Of a stretch of DNA of 64,000 nucleotides, positions 32,501-44,349 are shown piece after piece. A model generated the notes under the pieces. It did not search any database, was not told the DNA's origin, and worked only from the letters and a program-made list of their open reading frames with translations. Within the stretch, counting starts at the first letter, position 1. The number at the start of each line of letters is the position of its first letter. Source of the DNA: Zeus faber (lineage: Eukaryota; Chordata; Actinopteri; Zeiformes; Zeidae); contig OY482855.1 of NCBI GenBank assembly GCA_960531495.1, positions 2,232,001-2,296,000 of the forward strand. The letters run 5' to 3'. A program made the translations under genes and the position numbers.

Positions 32501-33245
32501 AAGGGGAATTGGTTAAACGCTTCAGTCATTACTCTGTGTGACAGTGTCAGACAGTTTAAATACAATGGTGAACTAGTATATGCTGCTAAAGTGTTGTTTG
32601 TCAAACAGTTTTCGGCCCATCTAACATGTATTTGTCGAGTTATGATTATTTTCATCATTGTGTGCACATGTGGGAAAAAACGCATTTTCAGCCGATTTAA
32701 ACGTCGAAAAGGGGAATTGGTTAAACGCTTCAGTCATTACTCTGTGTGACAGTGTCAGACAGTTTAAATACAATGGTGAACTAGTATATGCTGCTAAAGC
32801 GTTGTTTGTCAAGCAGTTTTAGGCCCATACAACATGTATTTGTCGAGGTATGAGCATTTTCAGAACATTGGACGGTTTGCTGTCTAGCTGAATTAGAGAA
32901 ACACCGAACCATTGTCTCTTCAGAGGTGAATGATTCAGAATGCTGCAGTAAAGCATTGAAATTGTATTAATATGATGAACTATTATGTGCTTCCTAAGTT
33001 TTTCTCTCAGATTTCTATGCCCATCTAACATGTATTTCTGGGGTTATGATCATTTTCAGAACTTGTGACGGTTTGCTGTCTAGCTGAATTTGAGAAACAC
33101 CGAACCATTGTCTCTTCAGAGGTGAATGATTCAGAATGCTGCAGTACATTATAGAAATTTAATTAATATGATGAACTATTATGTGCTTCTTAAGTGTTTC
33201 TCACAGATTTCTAGGCCCATCTAACATGTATTTGTGGAGTTATGA
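29572..33245 (+). repeat. 1837-bp higher-order repeat, two copies
   Basis: Units at 29572, 29770 and 30172 recur at 31409, 31607 and 32009, an offset of 1837 bases, with the same private variants (tcaagcagttttagg, tttctatgcccatc, cagtaaagcattgaaattgt). An 821-bp offset is nested inside (30172/30993, 30332/31153, 30588/31409). Boundaries are approximate. Confidence 0.8.
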
Positions 33246-34030
33246 TCATTTTCATCATAGTGTGTACATGTGGGAAAAAACGCATTTTCAGCCGATTTAA
33301 ACGTCGAAAAGGGGAATTGGTTAAACGCTTCAGTCATTACTCTGTGTGACAGTGTCAGACAGTTTAAATACAATGGTGAACTAGTATATGCTGCTAAAGT
33401 GTTGTTTGTCAACCAGTTTTAGGCCCATATAAAATGTATTTGTCGAGGTATGAGCATTTTCATAACATTGGACGGTTTGCTGTCTAGCTGAATTAGAGAA
33501 ACACCGAACCATTGTCTCTTCAGAGGTGAATGATTCAGAATGCTGCAGTACAGCATAGAAATTGAATTAATATGATGAACTATTATGTCCTTCTTATGTG
33601 TTTCTCACAGAGTTCTAGGCCCATCTAACATGTATTTGTGGAGTTATGATCATTTTCATCATTGTGTGCACATGTGGGAAAAAACGCATTTTCAGCCGAT
33701 TTAAACGTCGAAAAGGGGAATTGGTTAAACGCTTCAGTCATTACTCTGTGTGACAGTGTCAGACAGTTTAAATACAATGGTGAACTAGTATATGCTGCTA
33801 AAGTGTTGTTTGTCAAACAGTTTTAGGCCCATGTACAATGTATTTGTCGAGTTATGATTATTTTCATCATTGTGTGCACATGTGGGAAAAAACGCATTTT
33901 CAGCCGATTTAAACGTCGAAAAGGGGAATTGGTTAAACGCTTCAGTCATTACTCTGTGTGACAGTGTCAGACAGTTTAAATACAATGGTGAACTAGTATA
34001 TGCTGCTAAAGCGTTGTTTGTCAAACAGTT
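31409..34030 (+). repeat. 1212-bp higher-order repeat, just over two copies
   Basis: Units at 31409, 31607, 32009 and 32413 recur at 32621, 32819, 33221 and 33625, and the pattern begins again at 33833 and 34031. Shared variants such as tcaagcagtttt in the first two copies and tgatgaactattatgtcctt show recent duplication. Confidence 0.85.
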
Positions 34031-35033
34031 TTAGGCCCATACAACATGTATTTGACGAGGTATGAGCATTTTCAGAACATTGGACGGTTTGCTGTCTAGC
34101 TGAATTAGAGAAACACCGAACCATTGTCTCTTCAGAGGTGAATGATTCAGAATTCTGCAGTACAGCATAGAAATTTTATTAATATGATGAACTATTATGT
34201 GCTTCCTAAGTTTTTCTCTCAGATTTCTATGCCCATCTAACATGTATTTCTGGAGTTATGATCATTTTCAGAACTTGTGACGGTTTGCTGTCTAGCTGAA
34301 TTAGAGAAACACCGAACCATTGTCTCTTCAGAGGTGAATGATTCAGAATGCTGCAGTACAGCATAGAAATTTAATTAATATGATGAACTATTATGTGCTT
34401 CTTAAGTGTTTCTCACAGATTTCTAGGCCCATCTAACATGTATTTGTCGAGTTATGATCATTTTCATCATTATGTGTACATGTGGGAAAAAACGCATTTT
34501 CAGCCGATTTAAACGTCGAAAAGGGGAATTGCTTAAACGCTTCAGTCATTACTCTGTGTGACAGTGTCAGACAGTTTAATTACAATGGTGAACTAGTATA
34601 TGCTGCTAAAGCGTTGTTTGTCAAACAGTTTTAGGCCCATACAACATGTATTTGTCGAGGTATGAGCATTTTCAGAACATTGGACGGTTTGCTGTCTAGC
34701 TGAATTAGAGAAACACCGAACCATTGTCTCTTCAGAGGTGAATGATTCAGAATGCTGCAGTACAGCATAGAAATTTTATTAATATGATGAACTATTATGT
34801 GCTTCCTTAGTTTTTCTCTCAGATTTCTATGCCCATCTAACATGTATTTCTGGAGTTATGATCATTTTCAGAACTTGTGACGGTTTGCTGTCTAACTGAA
34901 TTAGAGAAACACCGAACCATTGTCTCTTCAGAGGTGAATGATTCAGAATGCTGCAGTACAGCATAGAAATTTAATTAATATGATGAACTATTATGTGCTT
35001 CTTAAGTGTTTCTCTCAGATTTCTATGCCCATC
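34031..35033 (+). repeat. 600-bp offset duplication of two B units
   Basis: The B-type pair at 34031-34433 recurs at 34631-35033. After that the second copy continues with another B unit instead of the A unit that follows the first. Small variants (tgacgagg against tgtcgagg, cttccttagtt against cttcctaagtt) distinguish the copies. Confidence 0.75.
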
Positions 35034-36667
35034 TAACATGTATTTCTGGAGTTATGATCATTTTCAGAACTTGTGACGGTTTGCTGTCTAACTGAATTAG
35101 AGAAACACCGAACCATTGTCTCTTCAGAGGTGAATGATTCAGAATGCTGCAGTACAGCATAGAAATTTAATTAATATGATCAACTATTATGTGCTTCTTA
35201 AGTGTTTCTCACAGATTTCTAGGCCCATCTAACATGTATTTGTGGAGTTATGATCATTTTCATCATTGTGTGCACATGTGGGAAAAAACGCATTTTCAGC
35301 CGATTTAAACGTCGAAAAGGGGAATTGGTTAAACGCTTCAGTCATTACTCTGTGTGACAGTGTCAAACAGTTTAAATACAATGGTGAACTGGTATATGCT
35401 GCTAAAGTGTTGTTTTTCAAACAGTTTTAGGCCCATCTAACATGTATTTGTCGAGTTATAATCATTTTCATCATTATGTGCACATGTGGGAAAAAACGCA
35501 TTTTCAGCCGATTTAAACGTCGAAAAGGGGAATTGCTTAAACGCTTCAGTCATTTCTCTGTGTGACAGTGTCAGACAGTTTAAATACAATGGTGAACTAG
35601 TATATGCTGCTAAAGCGTTGTTTGTCAAACAGTTTTAGGCCCATACAACATGTATTTGACGAGGTATGAGCATTTTCAGAACATTGGACGGTTTGCTGTC
35701 TAGCTGAATTAGAGAAACACCGAACCATTGTCTCTTCAGAGGTGAATGATTCAGAATGCTGCAGTACAGCATAGAAATTTTATTAATATGATGAACTATT
35801 ATGTGCTTCTTAAGTGTTTCTCACAGATTTCTAGGCCCATCTAACATGTATTTGTGGAGTTATGATCATTTTCATCATTGTGTGCACATGTGGGAAAAAA
35901 CGCATTTTCAGCCGATTTAAACGTCGAAAAGGGGAATTGGTTAAACGCTTCAGTCATTACTCTGTGTGACAGTGTCAGACAGTTTAAATACAATGGTGAA
36001 GTAGTATATGCTGCTAAAGCGTTGTTTGTCAAACAGTTTTAGGCCCATACAACATGTATTTGACGAGGTATGAGCATTTTCAGAACATTGGACGGTTTGC
36101 TGTCTAGCTGAATTAGAGAAACACCGAACCATTGTCTCTTCAGAGGTGAATGATTCAGAATGCTGCAGTACAGCATAGAAATTTAATTAATATGATGAAC
36201 TATTATGTGCTTCCTAAGTTTTTCTCTCAGATTTCTATGCCCATCTAACATGTATTTCTGGATTTATGATCATTTTCAGAACTTGTGACGGTTTGCTGTC
36301 TAGCTGAATTAGAGAAACACCGAACCATTGTCTCTTCAGAGGTGAATGATTCAGAATGCTGCAGTACAGCATAGAAATTTAATTAATATGATGAACTATT
36401 ATGTGCTTCTTAAGTGTTTCTCACAGATTTCTAGGCCCATCTAACATGTATTTGTGGAGTTATGATCATTTTCATCATTGTGTGCACATGTGGGAAAAAA
36501 CGCATTTTCAGCCGATTTTAACGTCGAAAAGGGGAATTGGTTAAACGCTTCAGTCATTACTCTGTGTGACAGTGTCAGACAGTTTAAATACAATGGTGAA
36601 CTAGTATATGCTGCTAAAGTGTTGTTTGTCAAACAGTTTTAGTCCCATACAACATGTATTTGTCGAG

Positions 36668-39600
36668 TCGAAAAACTTCAAAATATACAACGCCGAAAAA
36701 TATCACAAATACTTCAAAATTTACAACCCAGATAAATATCCCAAAAACGACTTACGGAAAATGTCGAAAAACGTCAAAATACACAACGCCAAAAAATGTC
36801 CCAAAAACGTCAAAATATACAACCCAGGTAATATCCCAAAAACGATATAAAACTATGTCGAAAAACTTCAAAATATACAACGCCAAAAAATATCCCACCA
36901 CTACATAATACTATGTCGAACAACATCAAAATATACCACATCGAAAAATATCACAATAACGTAAAAATATAAAACCCAGATAAATATCCCAAAAAACGAC
37001 ATAATATACGATGTCGAAAAAAGTCAACATATACAACACCAAAAAATGTCCCAAAAACGTCAAAATATACAACCCAGAAAAAAATCCCAAAAACGATATA
37101 TTACTATGTCGAAAAACGTCAAAATATACAACGCCAAAAAATATCCCAGAAACTACATTATACTATGTCGAAAAAGTCAAAATATACAACGCCAAATATG
37201 TCCCAAAAACGTCAAAATATACAACCCAGAGAAATATCCCAAAAACGACATAATACTATGTCAAAAAACGTCCAAATATACAACACGAAAAAATTTCCCA
37301 AAAACGACATAATACTATGTTGAAAAACGTCAAAATATACCACGTCGAAAAATATCACAATAACGTAAAAATATACAACCCAGATAAATATTCCAAAAAC
37401 GACATACTTGTTACGTCGAAAAAAGTCAAAATATACAATGCCAAAATATGTCCAAAGACGTCAAAATATACAACCCAGATAAATATCCCAAGAACGACAT
37501 ACTTGTTACGTCGAAAAAAGGCAAAATATACAACACCAAAAAATATCCCAAAAACTACATAATACTATGTCGAAAAACGTCAAAATATACAACGCCAAAA
37601 TATGTCCCAAAAACGTCAAAATATACAACCCAGATAAATATCCCAAAAACAATATATTACTATGTCGAAAAACGTCAAAAAATACAACGCCAAAAAATAT
37701 CCCAAAAACTACATAATACTATGTCGAAGAACGTCAAAATATACAACACCAAAAAATATCCCAAAAACTACATAATACTCTGTCGAAAAACGTTAAAATA
37801 TACAACGCCGAAAAATATCACAAATACTTCAAAATTTACAACCCAGATAAATATTCCAAAAATGACATGATACTATGCCGAAAAACGTCAAAATATACAA
37901 CGCCGAAAAATATCCCAAAAACGACATACTATACTATGTCAAAAAAAGTCAAAATATACAACACCAAAAAATATCCCAAAAACTACATAATACTATGTCG
38001 AAAAACATCACAATAACGTAAAAATATACAACCCAGATAAATATCCCAAAAAACGACATAATGTACTATGTCGAAAAAAGTCAAAATATACAGCGCCAAA
38101 AAATGTCCCAAAAACGTCAAAATATACAACCCAGATAAAAATCCCAAAAACGATATATTACTATGTCGAAAAACGTCAAAATATACAACGCCAAAAATTA
38201 TCCCAAAAACTACATAATACTATGTCGAAAAACGTCAAAATATACCACGTCGAAAAATATCACAAAAACTTCAAAATATACAACCCAGATAAATATTCCA
38301 AAAATGACTTACTAAACTATGTCGAAAAAAGCCAAAATATACAACGCCAAAATATGTCCCAAAAACGTCAAACTTTACAACCCAGATAAATATCCCAAAA
38401 ATGACATAATACTATGCTGAAAAACGTCAAAATATACAACGCCAAAAAATATCCCAAAAACGACATAATACTATATCGAAAAACGTCAAAATATACAACC
38501 CAGATAAATATCCCAAAAACTACATAATACTATGTCGAAAAACGTCAAAATATACAACGCTGAAAAATATCACAAATACTTCAAAATATACAACTCAGAT
38601 AAATAATCCAAAAACGACATCCAAAAAATGTCGAAAAAAGTCCAAATATACAAGAACAAAAAATATCCCAAAAACGACCAGTATGTCATATGTATCCCAA
38701 AGTACGACACTATGTCAAAAAACTTCTATATATACAACGCCAAAAAATATCCCAAAAATGACATAATACCATGTCGAAAAACATCAAAATATAAAATGCC
38801 GAAAAATATCCCAAAAACTACATATTATACTATGTCGAAAAAAGTCAAAATATACAACGCCAAAATATGTCCCAAAAACGTCAAACTTTACAACCCAGAT
38901 AAATATCCCAAAAATGACATAATACTATGCCGAAAAACGTCAAAATATACAACGCCGAAAAATATCCCAAAAACGACATACTATATTTGTCAAAAAAAGT
39001 CAAAATATACAGCGCCAAAAAATATCCCAAAAACGTCAAATATACAACCCAGATAAAAATCCCAAAAACGATTTATTACCATGTCGAAAAACGTCAAAAT
39101 ATACAACGCCAAAAAATATCCCAAAAACTGCATAATACTATGTCGAAAAACGTCAAAATATACCACGTCGAAAAATATCACAATAACGTCAAAATATACA
39201 ACCCAGATAAATATTCCAAAAATGACATACTAAACTTTGTCGAAAAAAGCCAAAATATACAGCGCCAAAATATGTCCAAAAACGTCAAAATATACAACCC
39301 AGATAAATATCCCAAAAAAGGACATAATATACTATGTCGAAAAAAGTCAACATACACAACACCAAAAAATATCCCAAAAACTACATAATACTATGTCAAA
39401 AAACGTAAAAAAATATACCATGCCGAAAAATATCACAAATACTTCAAAATTTACAACCCAGATAAATATCCCAAAAACGACATACGGAAAAAGTAGAAAA
39501 AAGTAAAAACATACAACGCCAAAAAATATCCCAAAATCGACATAATACTATATCGAAAAACGTCAAAATATACAACCCAGATAAATATCCCAAAAACTAC

Positions 39601-40352
39601 ATAATACTATGTCAAAAAACGTAAAAATATACAACGCTGAAAAATATCACAAATACTTCAAAATATACAACTCAGATAAATAAGCCAAAAACGACATCCA
39701 AAAAAAGTCGAAAAAAAGTCAAAATATACAAGGCCAAAAAATATCCCAAAAACGACCTATTACACTATGTCGAAAAACGTCTATATATACAACGCCAAAA
39801 AATATCCCAAAAATGACATAATACCATGTCGAAAAACGTCAAAATATAAAACGCCGAAAAATATCCCAAAAACTAGAGAATACTATGTCGAAAAATGTCA
39901 AAATATACAACGCCGAAAAATGTCACAAATACTTCAAAGTATACAACCCAGATAAATATTCCAAAAACGACATACTTGTTACGTCGAAAAAAGTCAAAAT
40001 ATACAACGCCAAAATATGTCCAAAGACGTCAAAATATATAACCCAGATAAAAATCCCAAGAACGACATACTTGTTACGTCGAAAAAAGTCAAAATATACA
40101 ACACCAAAAAATATCCCAAAAACTACATAATACTATGTCGAAAAACGTCAAAATATACAACGCCAAAATATGTCCCTAAAACGTCAAAATATACAACCCT
40201 GAGAAATATCCCAAAAACAATTTATTACTATGTCGAAAAACGTCAAAAAATACAACGCCAAAAAATATCCCAAAAACTACATAATACTAGGTCGAAGAAC
40301 GTCAAAATATACAACACCAAAAAACATCCCAAAAACTACATAATTCCTATCT
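36668..40352 (+). repeat. A-rich minisatellite block (59- and ~95-bp units)
   Basis: This is an unrelated satellite inserted in or joined to the A/B satellite. The basic 59-bp unit begins tatgtcgaaaaacgtcaaaa, continues tatacaacgccaaaaaatat and ends cccaaaaactacataatac. A longer form of about 95 bp adds a second half-unit containing tacaacccagataaatatcc. Starts at 37566, 37661 and 37720 show both sizes. A higher-order offset of 2568 bases links 37401-37790 with 39969-40340, and offsets of about 1.06-1.08 kb occur inside. The plus strand is very A-rich with few stops in phase, which yields Lys/Asn/Tyr-rich open frames up to about 150 codons; these shift frame every unit and are not genes. Confidence 0.93.
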
Positions 40353-43300
40353 GTCACTGTCACACAGAGTAATGACTGTAGCTTTTAACCAATTCGCCTT
40401 TTTTCGACGTTTAAATCGGCTGAAAATGCATTTTTTCCCACATGTGCACACTATGATGAAAATGATCATAACTCCACAAATACATGTTAGATGGGCATAG
40501 AAATCTGTGAGAAACATTTAAGAAGCACATAATAGTTCATCATATTAATTTAATTTCTATGCTGTACTGCAGCATTCTGAATCATTCACCTCTGAAGAGA
40601 CAATGGGTCGGTGTTTCTCTAATTCAGTTAGACAGCAAACCGTCCAAAGTTCTGAAAATTATCATAACTCGAAAAATTCATGTTAGATGGGCTTAAAACT
40701 CTGTGAGAAACACTTATGGACCACATAATAGTTCATCATATTAATCAAATTTCTATGCTGTACTGCAGCATTCTGAACCATTCACCTTTGATGAGACAAT
40801 GGTTCAGTGTTTCTCTAATTCAGCTAGACAGCAAACCGTCCAAAGTTCTGACGTGATCAAAACTCCACAAATACATGTTAGATGGGCCTAGAGGTCTGTG
40901 AGAAACACTTAAGAAGCACATAATAGTTCCTCATATTAGATTTCAATGGTGTACGGCAGCATTCTGAATCATTCACCTATAAAGAGACAAAGGTTCGGTG
41001 TTTCTCTAATTCTAGACCGCAAATCGTCCAAAGTTCTGAAAATGATCATAACTCGAAAAATCCATTTTATATGGGCCTAAAACTGTTTGACCAACAACAC
41101 TTTAGCAGCATATACTAGTTCATCATTGTATTTAAACTGTCTGTCACTGTCACACAGAGTAATGACTGTAGCTTATAACCAATTCGCCTTTTCGACGTTT
41201 AAATCGGCTGAAAATGCGTTTTTTCCCACATGTGCACACTATGATGAAAATGATCATAACTCGACAAATACATTTTATTTGGGCCTAAAACTGTTTGACA
41301 AACAACACTTTAGCAGCATATACTAGTTCACTATTGTATTTAAACTGTCTGGCACTGTCACACAGAGTAATGACTGAAGTGTTTAACCAATTCGCCTTTT
41401 CGACGTTTAAATCGGCTGAAAATGCGTATTTTCCCACATGTGCACACTATGATCAAAATGATCAAACCTCGACAAATACATTTTAAATGGGCCTAAAACT
41501 GTTTGACATACAACACTTTAGCAGCACATACTAGTTATTCATTGTATTTAAACTGTCTGACACTGTCACACAGAGTAATGACTGAAGCTTTAAACCAATT
41601 CCCCTTTTCGACGTTTAAATCGGCTGAAAACGCATTTTTTCCCACATGTGCACACTATGATGAAAATGATCATAACTCAACAAATACATATTAGATGGGC
41701 CTAGAACTCTGTGAGAAACACTTAAGAAGGACATAATAGTTCATCATATTAATCACATTTCTATGCTGTACTGCAGCATTCTGAATCATTCACCGCTGAA
41801 GAGACAATGGTTCGGTGTTTCTCTAATTCAGCTAGACAGCAAACCGTTCAAAGTTCTGAAAATGCTCATAACTCGACAAATACATGTTGTATGGGACTAA
41901 AACTGTTTGACAAGCAACACTTTAGCAGCACAGACTAGTTCATCATATTAATTAAATTTCTATGCTGTACTGCAGCATTCTGAATCATTCACCTCTGAAG
42001 AGACAATGGTTCGGTGTTTCTCTAATTCAGCTAGATACCAAACCGTCCAAAGTTCTGAAAATGATCATAACTCGAAAAATACATGTTAGATGGGCCTAAA
42101 ACTCTGTGAGAAACACTTATGGGGCTCATAATAGTTCATCATATTAATCAAATTTCTATGCTGTACTGTAGCATTGTGAATCATTCACTTATGAAGAGAC
42201 AATGGTTCGGTGTTTCTCTAATTCAGCTAGACAGCAAACCGTCCAAAGTTCTGAAAATGATCATAACTCCACAAATACATGTTAGATGGGTCTAGAACTC
42301 TGTGAGAAAAACTGAAGAAGCACATAAAAGTTCATCAAATTAATTAAATTCTTATGCTGTAACTGCAGCATTCTGAATCATTCACCTCTGAAGAGACAAT
42401 GGTTCGGTGTTTCTCTAATTCAGCTAGACAGCAAACCGTCCCAAGTTCTGAAAATGCTCATAGCTCGACAAATACATGTTAGATGGGCCTAAAACTCTGT
42501 GAGAAACACTTATGGAGCACATAATAGTTCATCATATTGATCAAATTGATCAAATTTCTATGCTGTACTGCACCATTCTGAACCATTCACCTCTGAAGAG
42601 ACAATGGTTCGGTGTTTCTCTAATTCAGCTAGACAGCAAACCGTCCAAAGTTCTGAAAATGCTCATAACTCTACAAATACATGTTGTATGGGACTAAAAC
42701 TGTTTGACAAACAACACTTTAGCAGCACATACTTGTTCATCATAGTATTTAAACTGTCTGACACTGTCACACAGAGTAATGACTGAAGCGTTTAACCAAT
42801 TCGCCTTTTCGACGTTTAAATCGGCTGAAAATGCGTTTTTTCCCACATGTGCACACTATGATGAAAATGATCATAACTCGACAAATACATTTTATATGGG
42901 CCTAAAACTGTTTGACATACAACACTTTAGCAGCTTATACTAGTTCATCATTGTATTTAAACTGTCTGACACTGCCACCGAGAGTAATGACTGAAGCTTT
43001 TAACCAATTCGCCTTTTCGACGTTTAAATCGGCTGAAAATGCATTTTTCCCCACATGTGCACACTATGATGAAAATTATCATAACTCCACAAAAAAATGT
43101 TAGATGGGTCTAGAAGTCTGTGAGAAACACTTAAGAAGCACATAATAGTTCATCATATTAATTAAATTTCTATGCTGTACTGCAGCATTCTGAATCATTC
43201 ACCTCTGAAGAGACAATGGGTCGGTGTTTCTCTAATTCAGTTAGACAGCAAACCGTCCAAAGTTCTGAAAATTATCATAACTCGAAAAATTCATGTTAGA

Positions 43301-44349
43301 TGGGCTTAAAACTCTGTGAGAAACACTTATGGACCACATAATAGTTCATCATATTAATCAAATTTCTATGCTGTACTGCAGCATTCTGAACCATTCACCA
43401 TTGATGAGACAATGGTTCAGTGTTTCTCTAATTTAGCTAGAAAGCAAACCGTTCAAAGTTCTGAAACTGCTCATAACTCGACAAATAGATGTTGTATGGG
43501 ACTAAAACTGTTTGACAAGCAACACTTTAGCAGCACAGACTAGTTCATCATATTTATTACATTTCTATGCTGTACTGCAGCATTCTGAATCATTCACCTC
43601 TGAAGAGACAATGGTTCGGTGTTTCTCAAATTCAGTTAGACAGCAAACCGTCCACAGTTCTGAAAATGATCATAACTCCACAGATACATGTTAGATGGTT
43701 CTAGAACTCTGTGAGAAAAAACTTAAGAAGCACATAATAGTTCATCAAATTAATCAAATTTCTATGCTGTACTGCACCATTCTGAATCATTCACCGCTGA
43801 AGAGACAATGGTTCGGTGTTTCTCTAATTCAGCTAGACAGCAAACGATCAAATGTTCTGAAAATGATCGTAACTCCACAAATACATGTTATATGGGACTA
43901 AAACTGTTTGACAAACACTTTAGCAGCACAGACTAGTTAGTCATAGTATTCAAACTGTCTGACACTGTCACACAGAGTAATGACTGAAGCGTTTAACCTA
44001 TTCGCCTTTTCGACGTTTAAATCGGTTGAAAATTTGTTTTTTCCCACATGTGCACACTATGATGAAAAGGATCATAACTCGACAAATACATGTTGTATGG
44101 GACTAAAACTGTTTGACAAGCAACACTTTAGCAGCACATACTTGTTCATCATAGTATTTAAACTGTCTGACACTGTCACACAGAGTAATGACTGTCTGAA
44201 AATGATCATAACTCGAAAAATACATGTTAGATGGGCCTAAAACTCTGTGAGAAACACTTATGGAGCACATAATAGTTCATCATATTAATCATCATATTAT
44301 GTACTGCAGCATTCTTAACCATTCACCTTTGATGAGACAATGGTTCGGT
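40353..44349 (-). repeat. A/B satellite array in inverted orientation
   Basis: From ctgtcactgtcacacagagt onward the sequence is the reverse complement of A and B units, for example aaccaattcgccttttcgac and gagacaatggttcggtgttt. Units are more diverged from each other than in the two plus-oriented blocks and show private changes (gatcaaattgatcaaattt, a missing pentamer, cttatggaccacata). No clear higher-order period is seen, so homogenisation here has been weak or has stopped. Most A units carry the aattcgcc form rather than the aattcccc form typical of the adjacent plus-oriented block. B units outnumber A units. No gene is present. Confidence 0.93.

Larger units (their letters stand above)
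28353..36667 (+). repeat. A/B satellite array, right block (second subfamily)
   Basis: The same A and B units in the same orientation as the left array, but a distinct subfamily. Here A units read gtgtgcacatgtgggaa and mostly aaaaggggaattggtt, with atgctgctaaag preceded by agtata. B units read tctcttcagaggtgaatgat in place of tctctttgtagg. The B/A chimera of the left array is not prominent here; A-A and A-B-B orders dominate. Minus-strand frames of 63-79 codons recur in every A unit, but this only reflects the absence of stops in the unit. Confidence 0.95.

Noticed and set aside
36668..40352. Lys/Asn/Tyr-rich frames of 80-153 codons
   Set aside because: They come from the A-rich 59-base unit, which is not a multiple of three, so frames rotate unit by unit. 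No motif or consistent start is present.
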